A stretch of 64,000 bases of DNA from Piscibacillus salipiscarius JCM 13188 (GTDB lineage: Bacteria > Bacillota > Bacilli > Bacillales > Alkalibacillaceae). Below, one piece after another: positions 40,912 through 50,222 of this stretch (its first letter is position 1; each line of letters opens with the position of its first letter). The translations under genes and the position numbers were made by a program. The stretch lies in NCBI RefSeq assembly GCF_001311865.1, contig NZ_BBCD01000005.1, forward strand, positions 1 through 64,000, written 5' to 3'. Under the pieces are notes generated by a model, which worked only from the letters and a program-made list of their open reading frames with translations, searched no databases and was not told the DNA's origin.

Positions 40912-41188
40912 AACACCTGTCCTCATTAGTACGAGAACAGGTGTTAGCACTTATAAAAAATGTTGTTTTTGTTTAAAGCTAATACTCATTATTTTTCACC
41001 ACCATTGATTTAAACCTAGTTGTTCTTTTATGAATTTAAGAAATTATGGTTTTTAAAGTTTGAACAAAAACAGACACCCCTGAGTTTGACAGCTAGGGTG
41101 TCTACTTTTGAACACTTGTGCTGACCCCTATTGAGTAAGCTAAGTCTATAACATGAAGGGCAGTTCGTCACAACACGAACTGTCTTTC
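40912..41188. other. Gene-free stretch with three successive hairpins
   Basis: AACACCTGT / ACAGGTGTT (40912-40945), AGACACCC / GGGTGTCT (41072-41103) and CAGTTCGT / ACGAACTG (41161-41182, then TCTTT). No gene in between on either strand. They look like terminators left over from lost genes, or insulators between the two halves of the island. Confidence 0.55.
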
Positions 41189-41299
41189 ATCTAAATTATA
41201 TCTCTATTTTATTGAAATAACAAAAAGAAATAAGAGCTCCTCAATTGTTTCGCATTGATTTAGCTATTTGATGCTAAAACTATTAAGTTATAAATTAGA

Positions 41300-41599
41300 T
41301 TATTTTTTTCCATGATATCTTTTGTAAAATTCTAATTCCTTCAATAATTTTCTTTGTTTTGGTGACATTGTAATCTCTGGTAAAGGAATATTTATCTACG
41401 ATAGCCTTTATCCCTTTTATCCTTTGCATCATTCACTAGTTGTTCAAATATTTTAATTAATTCTTCATTAAGGCTTTGAGAATTATCATATAGGTATTTT
41501 TCAGTTACCTGAAAAAACTTCTCGAAGATAATTTCCTACTTGTTCTTCACTCAGTTGCCTTATCGAAGAATAAACTTCTTCCTTATTTAATTTATTCAA
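41300..41599 (-). pseudogene. Hypothetical protein, frameshifted twice
   Basis: Helical, charged product in three frames: LNKEEVYSSIRQLSEEQVGN, then YLYDNSQSLNEELIKIFEQL, then LPEITMSPKQRKLLKELEF ending YHGKK. Breaks near 41510 (a T6 run) and 41400. A TTG at 41599 with AAAGG upstream could start it. Not recognised. Same orientation as the XRE regulator upstream. Confidence 0.45.
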
Positions 41600-41704
41600 T
41601 ACGTACCAACCTTTCTGTACTTAAAAGTTTTAATACTGTTTTGTTCTTGACTCTACTGAATTTAGTAGGCCAGTTAATCTTTAACCAGCCTACTTTTTAC
41701 ATTC

Positions 41705-42066
41705 CTAACCTTTTCGATTGTGATTTTGCATTACTTCCTGATAGTATTTAATCATTTTCAGTAAATGATTAATTTCTTTATAACTATCAACGTTAATTCC
41801 TTTTATCTCTTCATTTATTTTTGCTTTGTATGTGTACTCTTCTGAAACCCCTATTTGATACTTGATTAAATCGTTTTCTGTCAGCTCGAAATAGTTAATA
41901 ACATTTTGAACGAATGAATATGACGGCATTTTACGATCACCTTTTTCAAGACGATATACATAAGATGGACTGCAACTAATTCCTCTCCCTGTTTCCTCAA
42001 AAGTAACTCCTTTTTTGCCCTAGCTTCTTTTAGCAAACGACTAAAATCTAAATTACTGATTTCCAT
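41705..42066 (-). CDS. XRE-family regulator (one frameshift)
   Basis: About 120-residue cytoplasmic repressor. N-terminal helix-turn-helix: FSRLLKEARAKKGVTFEE, ISCSPSYVYRLEKGDRKMPS, then a coiled C-terminal region (YKEINHLLKMIKYYQEVM). Broken in an A6 run at about 42018 where A7 restores the family motif KKGVTFEE. In integrative elements such genes keep excision and replication silent. It lies just downstream of Rep, separated by a terminator. Confidence 0.75.
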
Positions 42067-42246
42067 ATTTCTTTTCCCCTTCCTTATTCACTGGTAATAA
42101 CACCAGACCTGTTTTTTCAGTCTACTTATTCTAGTTAAATATCTAAGTATTAATAACTAAGAGAATTAATAGTTCATACCCTATGAACAAGCAATGTTTA
42201 TTATTTACGTTTGTTTTATCTACCCCATTTCCTATAGTCAATGGAA

Positions 42247-42285
42247 AAGAAAAAAACACCTGTAGTCAATTGACTATCAGGTGTT
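42247..42285 (-). terminator. rep terminator
   Basis: AACACCTG-TAGTCAATTGACTAT-CAGGTGTT, an almost fully paired hairpin; the minus strand continues with TTTTTTTC. Confidence 0.88.
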
Positions 42286-42455
42286 GAAATGTTGTTTTAT
42301 TGATAATTATTGCTTTTATTCAATGTATCCACCACATTTAATTTATGCTTCTTGAGAGTTGTTTTACCTTTGATATTTTTACACTCTAATGTTATATCTA
42401 TTTTAAATGAAAATCAACTGGTGAACTAAATTTATGAATTTAAGAAACCAATTCC

Positions 42456-43466
42456 TTAAATTTGAAAGGGATTTTTGAAATACGGAGGAAAGTCCTTACG
42501 ATTTTTGGGGATTAGAACAGGATTTACATCAATGGATTCCAAATCCTTGATAATTTGTCTGTACGTCGGTGCTGACATATGTTTTTTTGGAGTATCTATT
42601 GTACCTTTAGAGACGGTAGTTAGGAATTTGATTAGTTTTTCTTTTCTGTTCCTAGTATAAGAACTGTTTTTAACCACTTTCTTAGCTTCATAGACCTTAT
42701 AAAAATCACCTAGTCTAAAAATTGAAAGAATGTTTTTTTTCATATAATACTCCCACATTGAGTCCACAAAATAAACAGAAAGTTTCTTTGATTGGCTATG
42801 TCCCTTTGAATCTTCTCTTTTCATCGAGTTTAAATGCTGGTTATGTAGTCTTAACTCATACCTGAGAATATTTCGCTCATAAGGTAATATTATCTCATTA
42901 TTAGCCCTTCTTTCTGCTTCTTTGTCATACACAATAATTTGCACACTGTTGTTTTTGTGATATTGACTTGTTTCATATTTTAGTGGCTTCCCATTTTCGT
43001 CTTTCCCCCACTTAACCTTAACCTTAAAACGGTATAGGCTTGTATACTTCTCAAACAAGAAAAACAGTAACTTTCTATCTGTGGCTGAAGGAATGCATAT
43101 GTCATATTTGTAGTCTATTCTCGTTAAAACATGTTGATCGAAGTATTCAGCAGAACCACAATATTGATCAAAAAATGTTCTTAAAATACGTTCAACCTCG
43201 TGATAATCTGTTTCTTTAATGGTGCCACGAGATAATAGTTTTGTCACATCTACTTTGCATTTAACTGTCCAATCGTTGTCACAGTTAAATATTATTGAAC
43301 TAATGACTAATGCTTGATTTAATTTTTGTTTTAATCTCTGATTTAATTTTTCAACCGCAGCTTTAATGTAAGTAAATTGGTTTAAGTTAATATTGTTTAA
43401 GGTGAATAGTTGCTGTAAATCTTGGTTATTTACACCATTTACGTAGAAACTAAAGGTATGTATCAT
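42456..43466 (-). CDS. Replication initiation protein, gene II/X or Rep_trans-like
   Basis: 336-residue, intact protein resembling rolling-circle initiators of plasmids and filamentous phages. LTRIDYKYDICIPS is the D-x-x-x-D strand found in Rep_trans and gene II/X proteins; NSVQIIVYDKEAERR and NILRYELRLHNQHL are the conserved core. A tyrosine nucleophile cannot be assigned with certainty. AAGGAGG 10 bp before ATG 43466. Would let the excised element replicate or be nicked for mobilisation. Assignment to the exact family is inferred from motif shape. Confidence 0.6.
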   Translation of the reverse strand: MIHTFSFYVNGVNNQDLQQLFTLNNINLNQFTYIKAAVEKLNQRLKQKLNQALVISSIIFNCDNDWTVKCKVDVTKLLSRGTIKETDYHEVERILRTFFDQYCGSAEYFDQHVLTRIDYKYDICIPSATDRKLLFFLFEKYTSLYRFKVKVKWGKDENGKPLKYETSQYHKNNSVQIIVYDKEAERRANNEIILPYERNILRYELRLHNQHLNSMKREDSKGHSQSKKLSVYFVDSMWEYYMKKNILSIFRLGDFYKVYEAKKVVKNSSYTRNRKEKLIKFLTTVSKGTIDTPKKHMSAPTYRQIIKDLESIDVNPVLIPKNRKDFPPYFKNPFQI

Positions 43467-43469
43467 TTC

Positions 43470-43980
43470 ATTTTTCCTCCTTACGGGAACGGGTTATCCC
43501 TTTGTACATCTAGCATTACAGGATTATTTTTTTCCCGACCCTAACTAATTTAATAGATTTCTTATCACATTCATTGGAATGTGAATAAGGCATGCTATTC
43601 AATTATGAAAATATTATTCTCTTAATAATGTTCTAGGGTTTTTACCATAAAAGCACATGAGGTTTTTATTAAAAAGTGAGGTAAAAATTATTTATGGGGG
43701 TCGAACCAAATAAAATGGACAAAATCAAATAGGTTGGTATAAACTTTAATTAAAGATAATAACTTTACACTGTACTTCTTTCATCACCCAAGTGTAGTAA
43801 CCTCAGTTATCACCCTCTCATTAAATTTCACTTTTTTAATTTCGTTCTCGCTGATCAAACCTTAATTCATAGAAGGAGGTATTAGAAGCTATTGAAAGAT
43901 AATTAATTATATTTTAAAACCCTCATTTACCCCCCCAAGTTGGTTATTCCAACAATAATCCACGTCAGAAAGGAAGTTCC
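43470..43980. other. Gene-free stretch between rep and excisionase; possible origin
   Basis: About 500 bp with divergent promoters expected for rep and xis. Contains the palindrome CACATTC-ATTG-GAATGTG (43566-43583), two short T runs, and a CCCCCCC tract followed by hairpin TTGG-TTATT-CCAA (43931-43951). Position and hairpins suit a nicking origin, but no known nick site is recognised. Confidence 0.4.
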
Positions 43981-43982
43981 AC

Positions 43983-44174
43983 ATGAATAATACTCATCAA
44001 ACAAACTACCCTCAAGTTTTAAAAGTAGAAGATATCCAAAAAATACTAAAAATTGGCCGACGACAGGCTTATGAATTAGTCCATTCCAATACTTTTCGTA
44101 CTATTCGAATTGGAAAATCCATCCGTATCCCAACTAAGAGTTTTTTTGATTGGATTAATGAACAGAGTGCTTAA
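43983..44174 (+). CDS. Excisionase / MerR-like HTH_17 DNA-binding protein
   Basis: 63-residue protein with one helix-turn-helix: LKVEDIQKILKIGRRQAYEL, then IRIGKSIRIPTKSFFDWINE, the usual HTH_17 (Xis/AlpA) pattern. AAGGAAG 7 bp before ATG. It lies 120 bp upstream of and co-oriented with the integrase gene, the standard place for a recombination directionality factor. Confidence 0.82.
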   Translation: MNNTHQTNYPQVLKVEDIQKILKIGRRQAYELVHSNTFRTIRIGKSIRIPTKSFFDWINEQSA

Positions 44175-44295
44175 TTGACAAGGAAGTAATTATAGAAGAT
44201 GATTGAGATATGGCAAATGACTGCTACATCTCAATTTGGGGGTGTAGTCAATACACCTCCTTTGTTTTATGAAAATAAAATAGGAGAGATGTAAA

Positions 44296-45376
44296 ATGTC
44301 AATTCATAAAGATAAAAAAGAGGTACTTATTACTTTGTTATAAGTAATCCAGAAGGATACCCAAAACAAATTAAAAGACGGGGATTTAAAACTAAAAAGG
44401 AGGCTATGCAGCAACAAACGTTAATTTTACATGAACTTAATCAAGGTACTTATGTAGCGACTTCAAAGATGAAATTGGATGAATTAACACAGAAATGGTT
44501 AAGAAAGAAAAAACATGAGGTTCAAGATGTAACTTATAAAGCATACGTACACCTCATTAAGACTCATATCTTGCCGTTTTGGTCAAATGCAAATTGATAG
44601 AATTAAACCTCTAGATGTGGAAGATTTCTATTTTCATTTGTACGATGAGAAAAACCTTTCAAAAAGGTCAGTTCAGAAAATCCATACCATAATTAAAAGT
44701 GTTTTTAGCTATGCTAGAAATATGGATTTAATCTCTAGAAATCCGTTGGACAGAATTTCCAGGCCAAAAAGCGACTCACAAGAAGTAAGTGTGTGGGACA
44801 AACATGAGCTCCAGTATTTTTGGAGAATACAAAAGGGACCCATTCTTCATTGCTTATCAACTAGCCTCTGTTGAAGGAATGAGACAAGGGGAGATTTTAG
44901 GCTTGAGGTGGCAAGATATTGATTTTGAAGGTCAAAGGTTAACAATACAACAAACATTGTCCAATGATGGTAAGACAATTAAGCCAGGTGCTAAAAATAA
45001 AACCAGTAAACGCCAGGTAGCTTTCACCAAAGAAACCTTAATCGCTCTTAAAAGTCATAAAGAAAAACAGGAACAAATTAAGGTTAAAACTGGGGACGTT
45101 TACAATGATAAACTGGATTTAGTTGTCTGTACAAGTCTCGGTTCACCAATTAATCCAAGCAATCTAAGGAGATCATTTAATCGCAACATAAAAAGACTTC
45201 ATGTGAAAAAAATCCGGTTCCATGATTTGAGGCACACGCACGCCACGCTATGTTTAGAGTTGAACATTCATCCAAAAATTGTAGCGTCAAGATTAGGTCA
45301 TGCAAATACTAGAATGACTTTAGATACTTACAGTCACTTATTGCCATCATTTCAAAATGGAGCAGTAGAAAAATAA
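44296..45376 (+). CDS. int: Tyrosine-recombinase integrase (three frameshifts)
   Basis: Phage/ICE-type integrase of about 360 residues. N-terminal arm-binding domain RGTYYFVISNPEGYPKQIKR, SAM-like core-binding domain LDELTQKWLRKKKHEVQDVT, and catalytic domain with Arg in EGMRQGEILGLRW, His-x-x-Arg in RFHDLRHTHATL, His in SRLGHANTRMT and nucleophile Tyr in LDTYSHLLP. Breaks at an A6 run (44311-44316), near 44590 and near 44840. Its stop is 118 bp from the right attachment site. Confidence 0.93.
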
Positions 45377-45400
45377 GTCAAGGTTTTTTGATTAAGGATG

Positions 45401-45427
45401 TTTGATGACCAAAAATGACCACACAAT
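45401..45427. promoter_or_regulatory. Putative integrase arm-type site (right)
   Basis: TTTGATGACC-AAAAATGACC-ACACAATA repeats the motif at 23800-23830 in the left end, in the same orientation, between int and attR. Direct TGACCA repeats near both ends are typical of integrase arm sites. Confidence 0.55.
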
Positions 45428-45493
45428 AATTCGATTAAATTATTCAACTCTTAAAAATAAAACAAACCCTTGATATATCAAGGGTTTAAGCAT

Positions 45494-45540
45494 ATGGAGC
45501 ATATCGGGCTCGAACCGATGACCTTCTCACTGCCAGTGAG
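45494..45540 (-). repeat. Right attachment site (attR) inside the intact tRNA-Ala
   Basis: Second exact copy of the 47-bp repeat, here joined to the tRNA 5' half so the gene is whole. The repeat includes anticodon arm, T arm and 3' acceptor strand. Confidence 0.95.
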
Positions 45541-45567
45541 ACGCTCTCCCAACTGAGCTAATGCCCC
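45495..45567 (-). tRNA. tRNA-Ala(GGC)
   Basis: 73 nt, complete cloverleaf. Acceptor GGGGCAT / ATGCTCC with a G3-U70 pair, the alanine identity element; D arm GCTC-GAGC; anticodon arm TCTCA-CTGGCAG-TGAGA with anticodon GGC; T arm ATCGG-TTCGAGC-CCGAT; discriminator A. CCA is not encoded. Kept functional because the island restores its 3' end. Confidence 0.95.
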
Positions 45568-45615
45568 TAAACAAGATTTATTATAGCAAAATCTTGTTTA
45601 ATAGAAAATAGACTA

Positions 45616-45825
45616 TTAATCTTCAATAAATCTCGCAACATTACTATCACATTGTTGACATTTACCTTCTAAGATGATGCCTAAGTTGTCATCTTTTACA
45701 CTATAATCTACGATAGTCGTTTCACCACATTTAAAACAGAACACATTACTGAGGATTCTTTTCTGAAATTCTTTAGGTAGACTTCTCCACTTTTTCTCTG
45801 CGTTAAAATCGGATACAGACAACAT
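45616..45825 (-). CDS. Small zinc-ribbon protein
   Basis: 69-residue soluble protein, family not recognised. Two Cys-x-x-Cys pairs, CFKCGET at about residue 30 and CQQCDSN at about residue 57, predict one zinc ribbon; the N-terminus SLPKEFQKRILSNV is helical. GGAGGC 3 bp before ATG. Stands alone beside the tRNA. Confidence 0.65.
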   Translation of the reverse strand: MLSVSDFNAEKKWRSLPKEFQKRILSNVFCFKCGETTIVDYSVKDDNLGIILEGKCQQCDSNVARFIED

Positions 45826-45999
45826 TTAGCCTCCATTCTTTGTTAAAGTGTAACACACAATTCGACATGATATGATAATCATATACTTTTACGACAAAAG
45901 AGGAATGGAATATGCCAATAATAATATTTTATATGCATCATTTTATTGTGAAACGAGCCATCGCAATAAAACAAATTGCTAAAGAATGAGGTGTTGAAC

Positions 46000-47042
46000 A
46001 TGTTTGATCAAAAGACTGTAAATTTAATTAGATCCTATTCTTACGAAATAGAAAAAAGGGGCGAATTATCTCAAGAAGTTTTAGACGTCATCTATGAACA
46101 AAAATTGTTTAAGTTATTTGTTCCAGAAGATCTTGACGGAAGAATGATGCCGCTTCCTGATGCGATTAAAGTGTTTGAAGATGCCGCGTGGGTTGATGGA
46201 AGTTTTGGCTGGTTAGTGCAGATAGGTTCTGGAGCTGGCTTTTTCGTCACAACGATGGAACCCGACTGGGCCAGTGAAGTGTTCGGTAAACGTGACGTTT
46301 ATATTGCGGGGAGTGATCGTCCATCGGGTAAAGCCCGAGCTGTTGATGGCGGCTATATTGTAACTGGTGAATGGAAGTTTTGCAGTGGTTCAAAGCATGC
46401 AACGGCCTTTACAGCTAATGCACACGTTCAAGGTTCTGACATTACACATGCATTTACCTTTTTACCTGAACAAGTTGAAGTGATTGAAGACTGGGATGCG
46501 TTCGGTCTTAAAGGAACAAACAGTCATACGTTTAAAGTTCAGGAAGCATTTGTACCCGAAAACCGAACATTTGACGTCTTGAAGCCTCATTTTCACTTTG
46601 ACAACCCGGTTTACCATTATCCATTTGTGCCATTTGCTGCAGCCAATATTGCCGCTACAACGATTGGAATTGCGAGGCACTTTTTTGAAGAAGCAAAAAG
46701 ACTGGTTGAAAGTAAAAAGGAATTGTGGCAGCAGTATGAACCCGGGCGTTTGAGCAGGTTACGAAGAAGATTAACGAGATGGAGACACCTTTTAAGGATG
46801 AGGTGGAAAAGTTCCATGTATTAATTGATCGCACTTGGGATCAGCATGTCCGAGGTGAAATGTTATCAGATTTAGATTTAATCGACCTGCAGGAATTATG
46901 CAAGTCTGCTGCTGGACGTGCAGTGAGTGGAGCTCAAGTGATTTACCGATTCTTAGGAATGGGCGCCATAATGGAAAGCACTGATTTGAACCGAATTTAC
47001 CGTGATCTTCACGCCGCCTCGCAGCATAAATTATTAGTTTAG
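46000..47042 (+). CDS. Acyl-CoA-dehydrogenase-fold flavoprotein (one frameshift)
   Basis: Member of the acyl-CoA dehydrogenase superfamily, nearest in style to two-component flavin monooxygenases (HpaB/DszC-like). N-terminal helical domain LDVIYEQKLFKLFVPEDLDG; middle beta domain GGYIVTGEWKFCSGSKHAT; C-terminal helices with ELCKSAAGRAVSGAQVIYRFLG. The usual catalytic Glu is not evident, favouring the monooxygenase group. Start ATG 46000 has GAGGTG upstream. Break near 46755. About 347 residues. No partner reductase adjacent. Confidence 0.75.
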
Positions 47043-47076
47043 AAAGCATCAATTCACTACCGTTTTGATGCTTTCT
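47042..47076. terminator. Bidirectional terminator
   Basis: GAAAGCATC / GATGCTTTC stem, 9 bp, between convergent genes; it overlaps the end of the minus-strand membrane protein gene. Confidence 0.7.
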
Positions 47077-47692
47077 ACATAGTTAAAAAGCCAGTCGACA
47101 TCAATGGGTCCATTAATAACCTCATAATACTCCGTGTTCAGCCTTAATCGACTCTCAAATATGCTTGTAAAAATGGGGCGGTCTTCAGTTTGAATATTAA
47201 GTGAAATTCCCTTTTCTCCTATGAAAGAGTCCCATTCACTGTCTCGCATCTTTTTACATTATATCGGCTTAAAAACTCCATAATTTCATCTGCGTGCTCT
47301 TTTTGAGTTGTTCTTATATCAAGTCCCATTACCATTAATCCCTCGAATTCATCTGATTCATAATCCATCGCCTCAACTAAACCTTTTTCTTTATATTCGT
47401 TATAATACATGAGAGAAGCGACTAGGATTGGTGTAAGAATAATCGCATTAATCAAAACGATTCTTGTCGCTTTTTTCTGATTGGCAATGAATTTAACCAG
47501 CTCTTCTGATATGTAAGCGGTGAACGGAATGACACCTAAAATATAAAGTAGAATAATGACAAAAGGCATAAAGACACTTGTCTCTAAACTATCAGGTATG
47601 AACTGTACTTTCATAAAAAATAGCCTGTATAAATACGAATTGATTATGATGAGTATGATAAAAACACCCAGAATAATAATTTATTTTTCATA
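47049..47692 (-). CDS. Hypothetical membrane protein (frameshifted)
   Basis: About 214 residues, unknown family. ATG 47692 follows GGGGGA. Three hydrophobic segments: near the start (after correcting one base near 47675, LGVFIILIIINSYLYRLFF), residues about 35-55 (FMPFVIILLYILGVIPFTAY) and 70-92. The C-terminal soluble half has DSEWDSFIGEKGISLNIQT and ends YVESIKTVVN. A second frame change is near 47235. Confidence 0.5.
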
Positions 47693-47749
47693 ATATCCCC
47701 CTAACTTAAGATATATTCTTTAAGAGCGAACTTTTTCCTTCTTAAATAT

Positions 47750-47782
47750 GAAAAAACCTCCTAGCTATCTGGCAAGGAGGTT
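47750..47782 (-). terminator. Terminator downstream of array C
   Basis: AACCTCCT / AGGAGGTT stem, 12-base loop, then TTTTTTCAT on the minus strand. It is 250 bp after the MMPL stop, with array C between. Confidence 0.8.
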
Positions 47783-47820
47783 GAAAATAATATTTGAAAT
47801 GTTTTATGGATTATTTAAAT

Positions 47821-48029
47821 TCTATGAATGTATATCTGACTCTATAAAAGGTTCTCCAATTTCTATGAACGGATCTCAGCCTTCTATCAACGGAACTTTA
47901 CTTCCTATAAACGTAAGTTCGCTTTCTATGAACGTAACTTTGCTTTCTATAAACGTAACTCCGCTTTCTATAAACGTAACTCCGCTTTCTATAAACGTAA
48001 CTCCGCTTTTCATGAACGGATCTGTCTCC
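47821..48029. repeat. 21-bp-period array C (10 units, core TCTATRAACG)
   Basis: Cores begin at 47821, 47841, 47862, 47883, 47904, 47925, 47946, 47967, 47988 and 48009: spacings 20 then eight times 21. Three central units are identical; units toward both edges decay. It occupies the MMPL 3' untranslated region. Because 21 is a multiple of 3, it also gives a false 7-residue repeat ORF on the + strand (47748-48086). Confidence 0.92.
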
Positions 48030-48033
48030 CCCA

Positions 48034-50120
48034 CTACTTATCCTTCTCAAACAACACAATCAATCCTGGGAGTAAGACACCTCTAATAATAAACGTGTCA
48101 ATCAGAATCCCAACTGCCACAATAAAGCCGAAGACGAATAGTAATTGAATCGGCTGGGTCATTAAGACAGCAAAGGTTGCAGCTAAAATCAGACCGGCTG
48201 ATGAAATCACGCCTCCAGTATTGGCAACGGCGAGTTCGACTGCTTTCTTAACTGAATGTTTTTTGCGCTCTTCTTGAAATCTTGAAACGAGCATGATGTT
48301 GTAGTCAATCCCAAGAGCTACTAAAAAGACAAAAGCATAGAGTGGTACCCGGTTACTGATTGTATCAATACCAAAGAATAATTCAGTTAAAAACATGCCG
48401 AGACCTAACGCTGCTAAGAACGAAACTAAAATCGTTCCCATCATATAAATTGGCATTTTAAATGAACGGGTTAAGGCCACTAGCATGGCGAATATTAAAA
48501 TCGTCTCTAACGTCACAATAACTATAATGTCTCGATTGTTTACTTCACGGTCATCGACGATCCGTGCCGTTTCGCCTGCAAAATAAAGGTCTCCCTCAAC
48601 GCCAATTTCATTTAAAATATCTTCAGAGGATTGTATCGTATTTTCTAACGCATTAATGGCTTCAGTCTCGTAAGGATTTTCAGAATAAGTTAACGTAAAA
48701 CTAATCACCTCACCATCTTCTGTCATCCCATCAATGCTTACGTTATTCACCACTGGCTCTGAGCTTAGTTCATCCACGAATGCTTGTTGCTCTTCATCTG
48801 TAATCGTCTCTTCACCTTCAAAAAGAACGGTAGTTGGTGCAAGACTACCTGGGTCAAAGTTGTTTTCTAACACTTCATAACCTTCTCTAGAAGGCATATC
48901 TTCCGGAAATGCATTTAATGTATTAAATTCATATTTTAGATTAAACATGTTTAATGCCGAGATGATTAAGAAGATTGCTACAACAACGACTGACACGACA
49001 GGTCTTTTAACAATGCCACGCCCCACCTTATTCCAAAAAGAATGACTCTTTAGTTTCTCATCTCCAACTTTAGGAATTTTCGGCCAGAACGAACGCCTGC
49101 CAAACAGCGTAAATAAAGCTGGAACTAACGTAACTGATGCAATAACAATAACCGCCATGGCTGTTGCGAAAGTCGGAGCAAAGTTTTGATAGTCTCCGCT
49201 TTTAGCGAAAAATAGCACTAGCATAGCTGCAAGCACGGTACCGCCAGAGAAAAATACAGGCATTCCTGTATGCCTCATGGCAAGTCGCATCGCATCGAAT
49301 TTATTTTCATGATCTTTAAGCTCTTCTCGATATCTTGAAAATACAAACAATGAATAGTCGATTACAGCCGCAAAGAGTAAAATTGACATAATCGAAGTCG
49401 TTTGCGAGGTTAGAGCTAGACCTTGAGAGCCTAGAATTCCTAATGTTTGCATAATAACTTCATATACAAATGCTGCTGCCAAAAGTGGTATTAATGCTAG
49501 TAATGGCGATCGATAAATCACGACTAGTAATATTAAAATAATGCCCACTGTCGAAAATATTAAGACTAGATCTGCTCTTGAAAATAATTCTGTTGAATCA
49601 ACTGAAATTCCGGCAGGTCCCGTAATGTATAATTCAAGATTTTCATCATTGTTTACGATGTCGTACACTTGTTCATTTGCTTTCTGGATGTCGCTCGTTT
49701 CCAAAGAAGATTTATATGTCATTGGGAGAAAAGCTGTCGTTTGATCATCTGAAAGAAACTGGCTTACTGCTTGAGGCGGCATTTGATCTACTGGGACAAT
49801 ATCTTTAAAGCCATTAACCTCTTCACTTCTAATTTTTTTAACAATACTTGATAGCTGTTCCTGATTGATTTCTTCTTTTCCTTCAAACACAAGTAAAGCT
49901 AAGATTCCGTCATCTTCTGAGAAATATTCGTTCACTTTTTTCTCAGCGATCACAGACTGCTGATCTTCAGGTAGGGATTGAATGCTTGGGACTTCATAAT
50001 CTTTTGGACTTGGTGCAAACACAGCTAATAAGACTGACGCCAGAACCCAAATTGCTAGCGTGATCCAAACCCCTTTTTCGTTACGACCCTATCTGTTATA
50101 CCCCTTAAGAATTTTTCCAC
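48034..50120 (-). CDS. MMPL-family RND exporter (one frameshift)
   Basis: About 695-residue proton-driven membrane exporter with 12 helices in two halves, each with a large outside loop (residues about 50-200 and 400-550). Repeated signatures: DYSLFVFSRYREE with HTGMPVFFSGGTV in the first half, DYNIMLVSRFQEERKK with NTGGVISSAGLIL in the second. GTG 50120 and one G-run correction near 50078 give VTKKGVWITLAIWVLAS as helix 1. YdfJ-like, substrates lipids or drugs. Preceded by its TetR gene in the same direction with operators between. Confidence 0.9.
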
Positions 50121-50144
50121 TGATATCTAGTCTCCCTTCCAGTT

Positions 50145-50196
50145 AAAGTGACACAAACGTCACTTTATATAAAATAAATGACACACCTGTCACTTT
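50145..50196. promoter_or_regulatory. Two TetR-type operators
   Basis: AAAGTGACACAAACGTCACTTT (two 11-bp halves, 50145-50166) and AAATGACACACCTGTCACTTT (50176-50196) share TGACA-C-N-TGTCA-like arms; centres are about 31 bp apart, three helical turns. They lie between the TetR gene and the MMPL gene, before the MMPL start. Confidence 0.7.
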
Positions 50197-50222
50197 CATT
50201 ATCTGCGATGACCTAAAGCGTG

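Larger units (their letters stand above)
23643..45540. mobile_element. Integrative element of about 21.85 kb in tRNA-Ala(GGC)
   Basis: Bounded by a 47-bp exact direct repeat (23643-23689 and 45494-45540) that equals the 3' part of the tRNA-Ala gene from the anticodon arm to the discriminator base. The tyrosine integrase gene and an excisionase-like gene lie next to the right end. Cargo: merRA, ISL3-type IS, CBASS pair, type I RM, TnpB, small genes. Replication gene present; no conjugation, portal or capsid gene seen. Interior is more AT-rich than the flanks. Probably an integrative mobilisable element or phage-satellite-like island. Confidence 0.92.

Noticed and set aside
23643-45540. Complete prophage or conjugative element
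   Set aside because: No capsid, portal, terminase, relaxosome/T4SS or coupling protein genes are visible in the whole interval.
47748-48086. 112-residue ORF with a 7-residue repeat
   Set aside because: It is array C read in frame; 21 bp is seven codons, so any such array stays open. No ribosome binding site or family, and it crosses a terminator.
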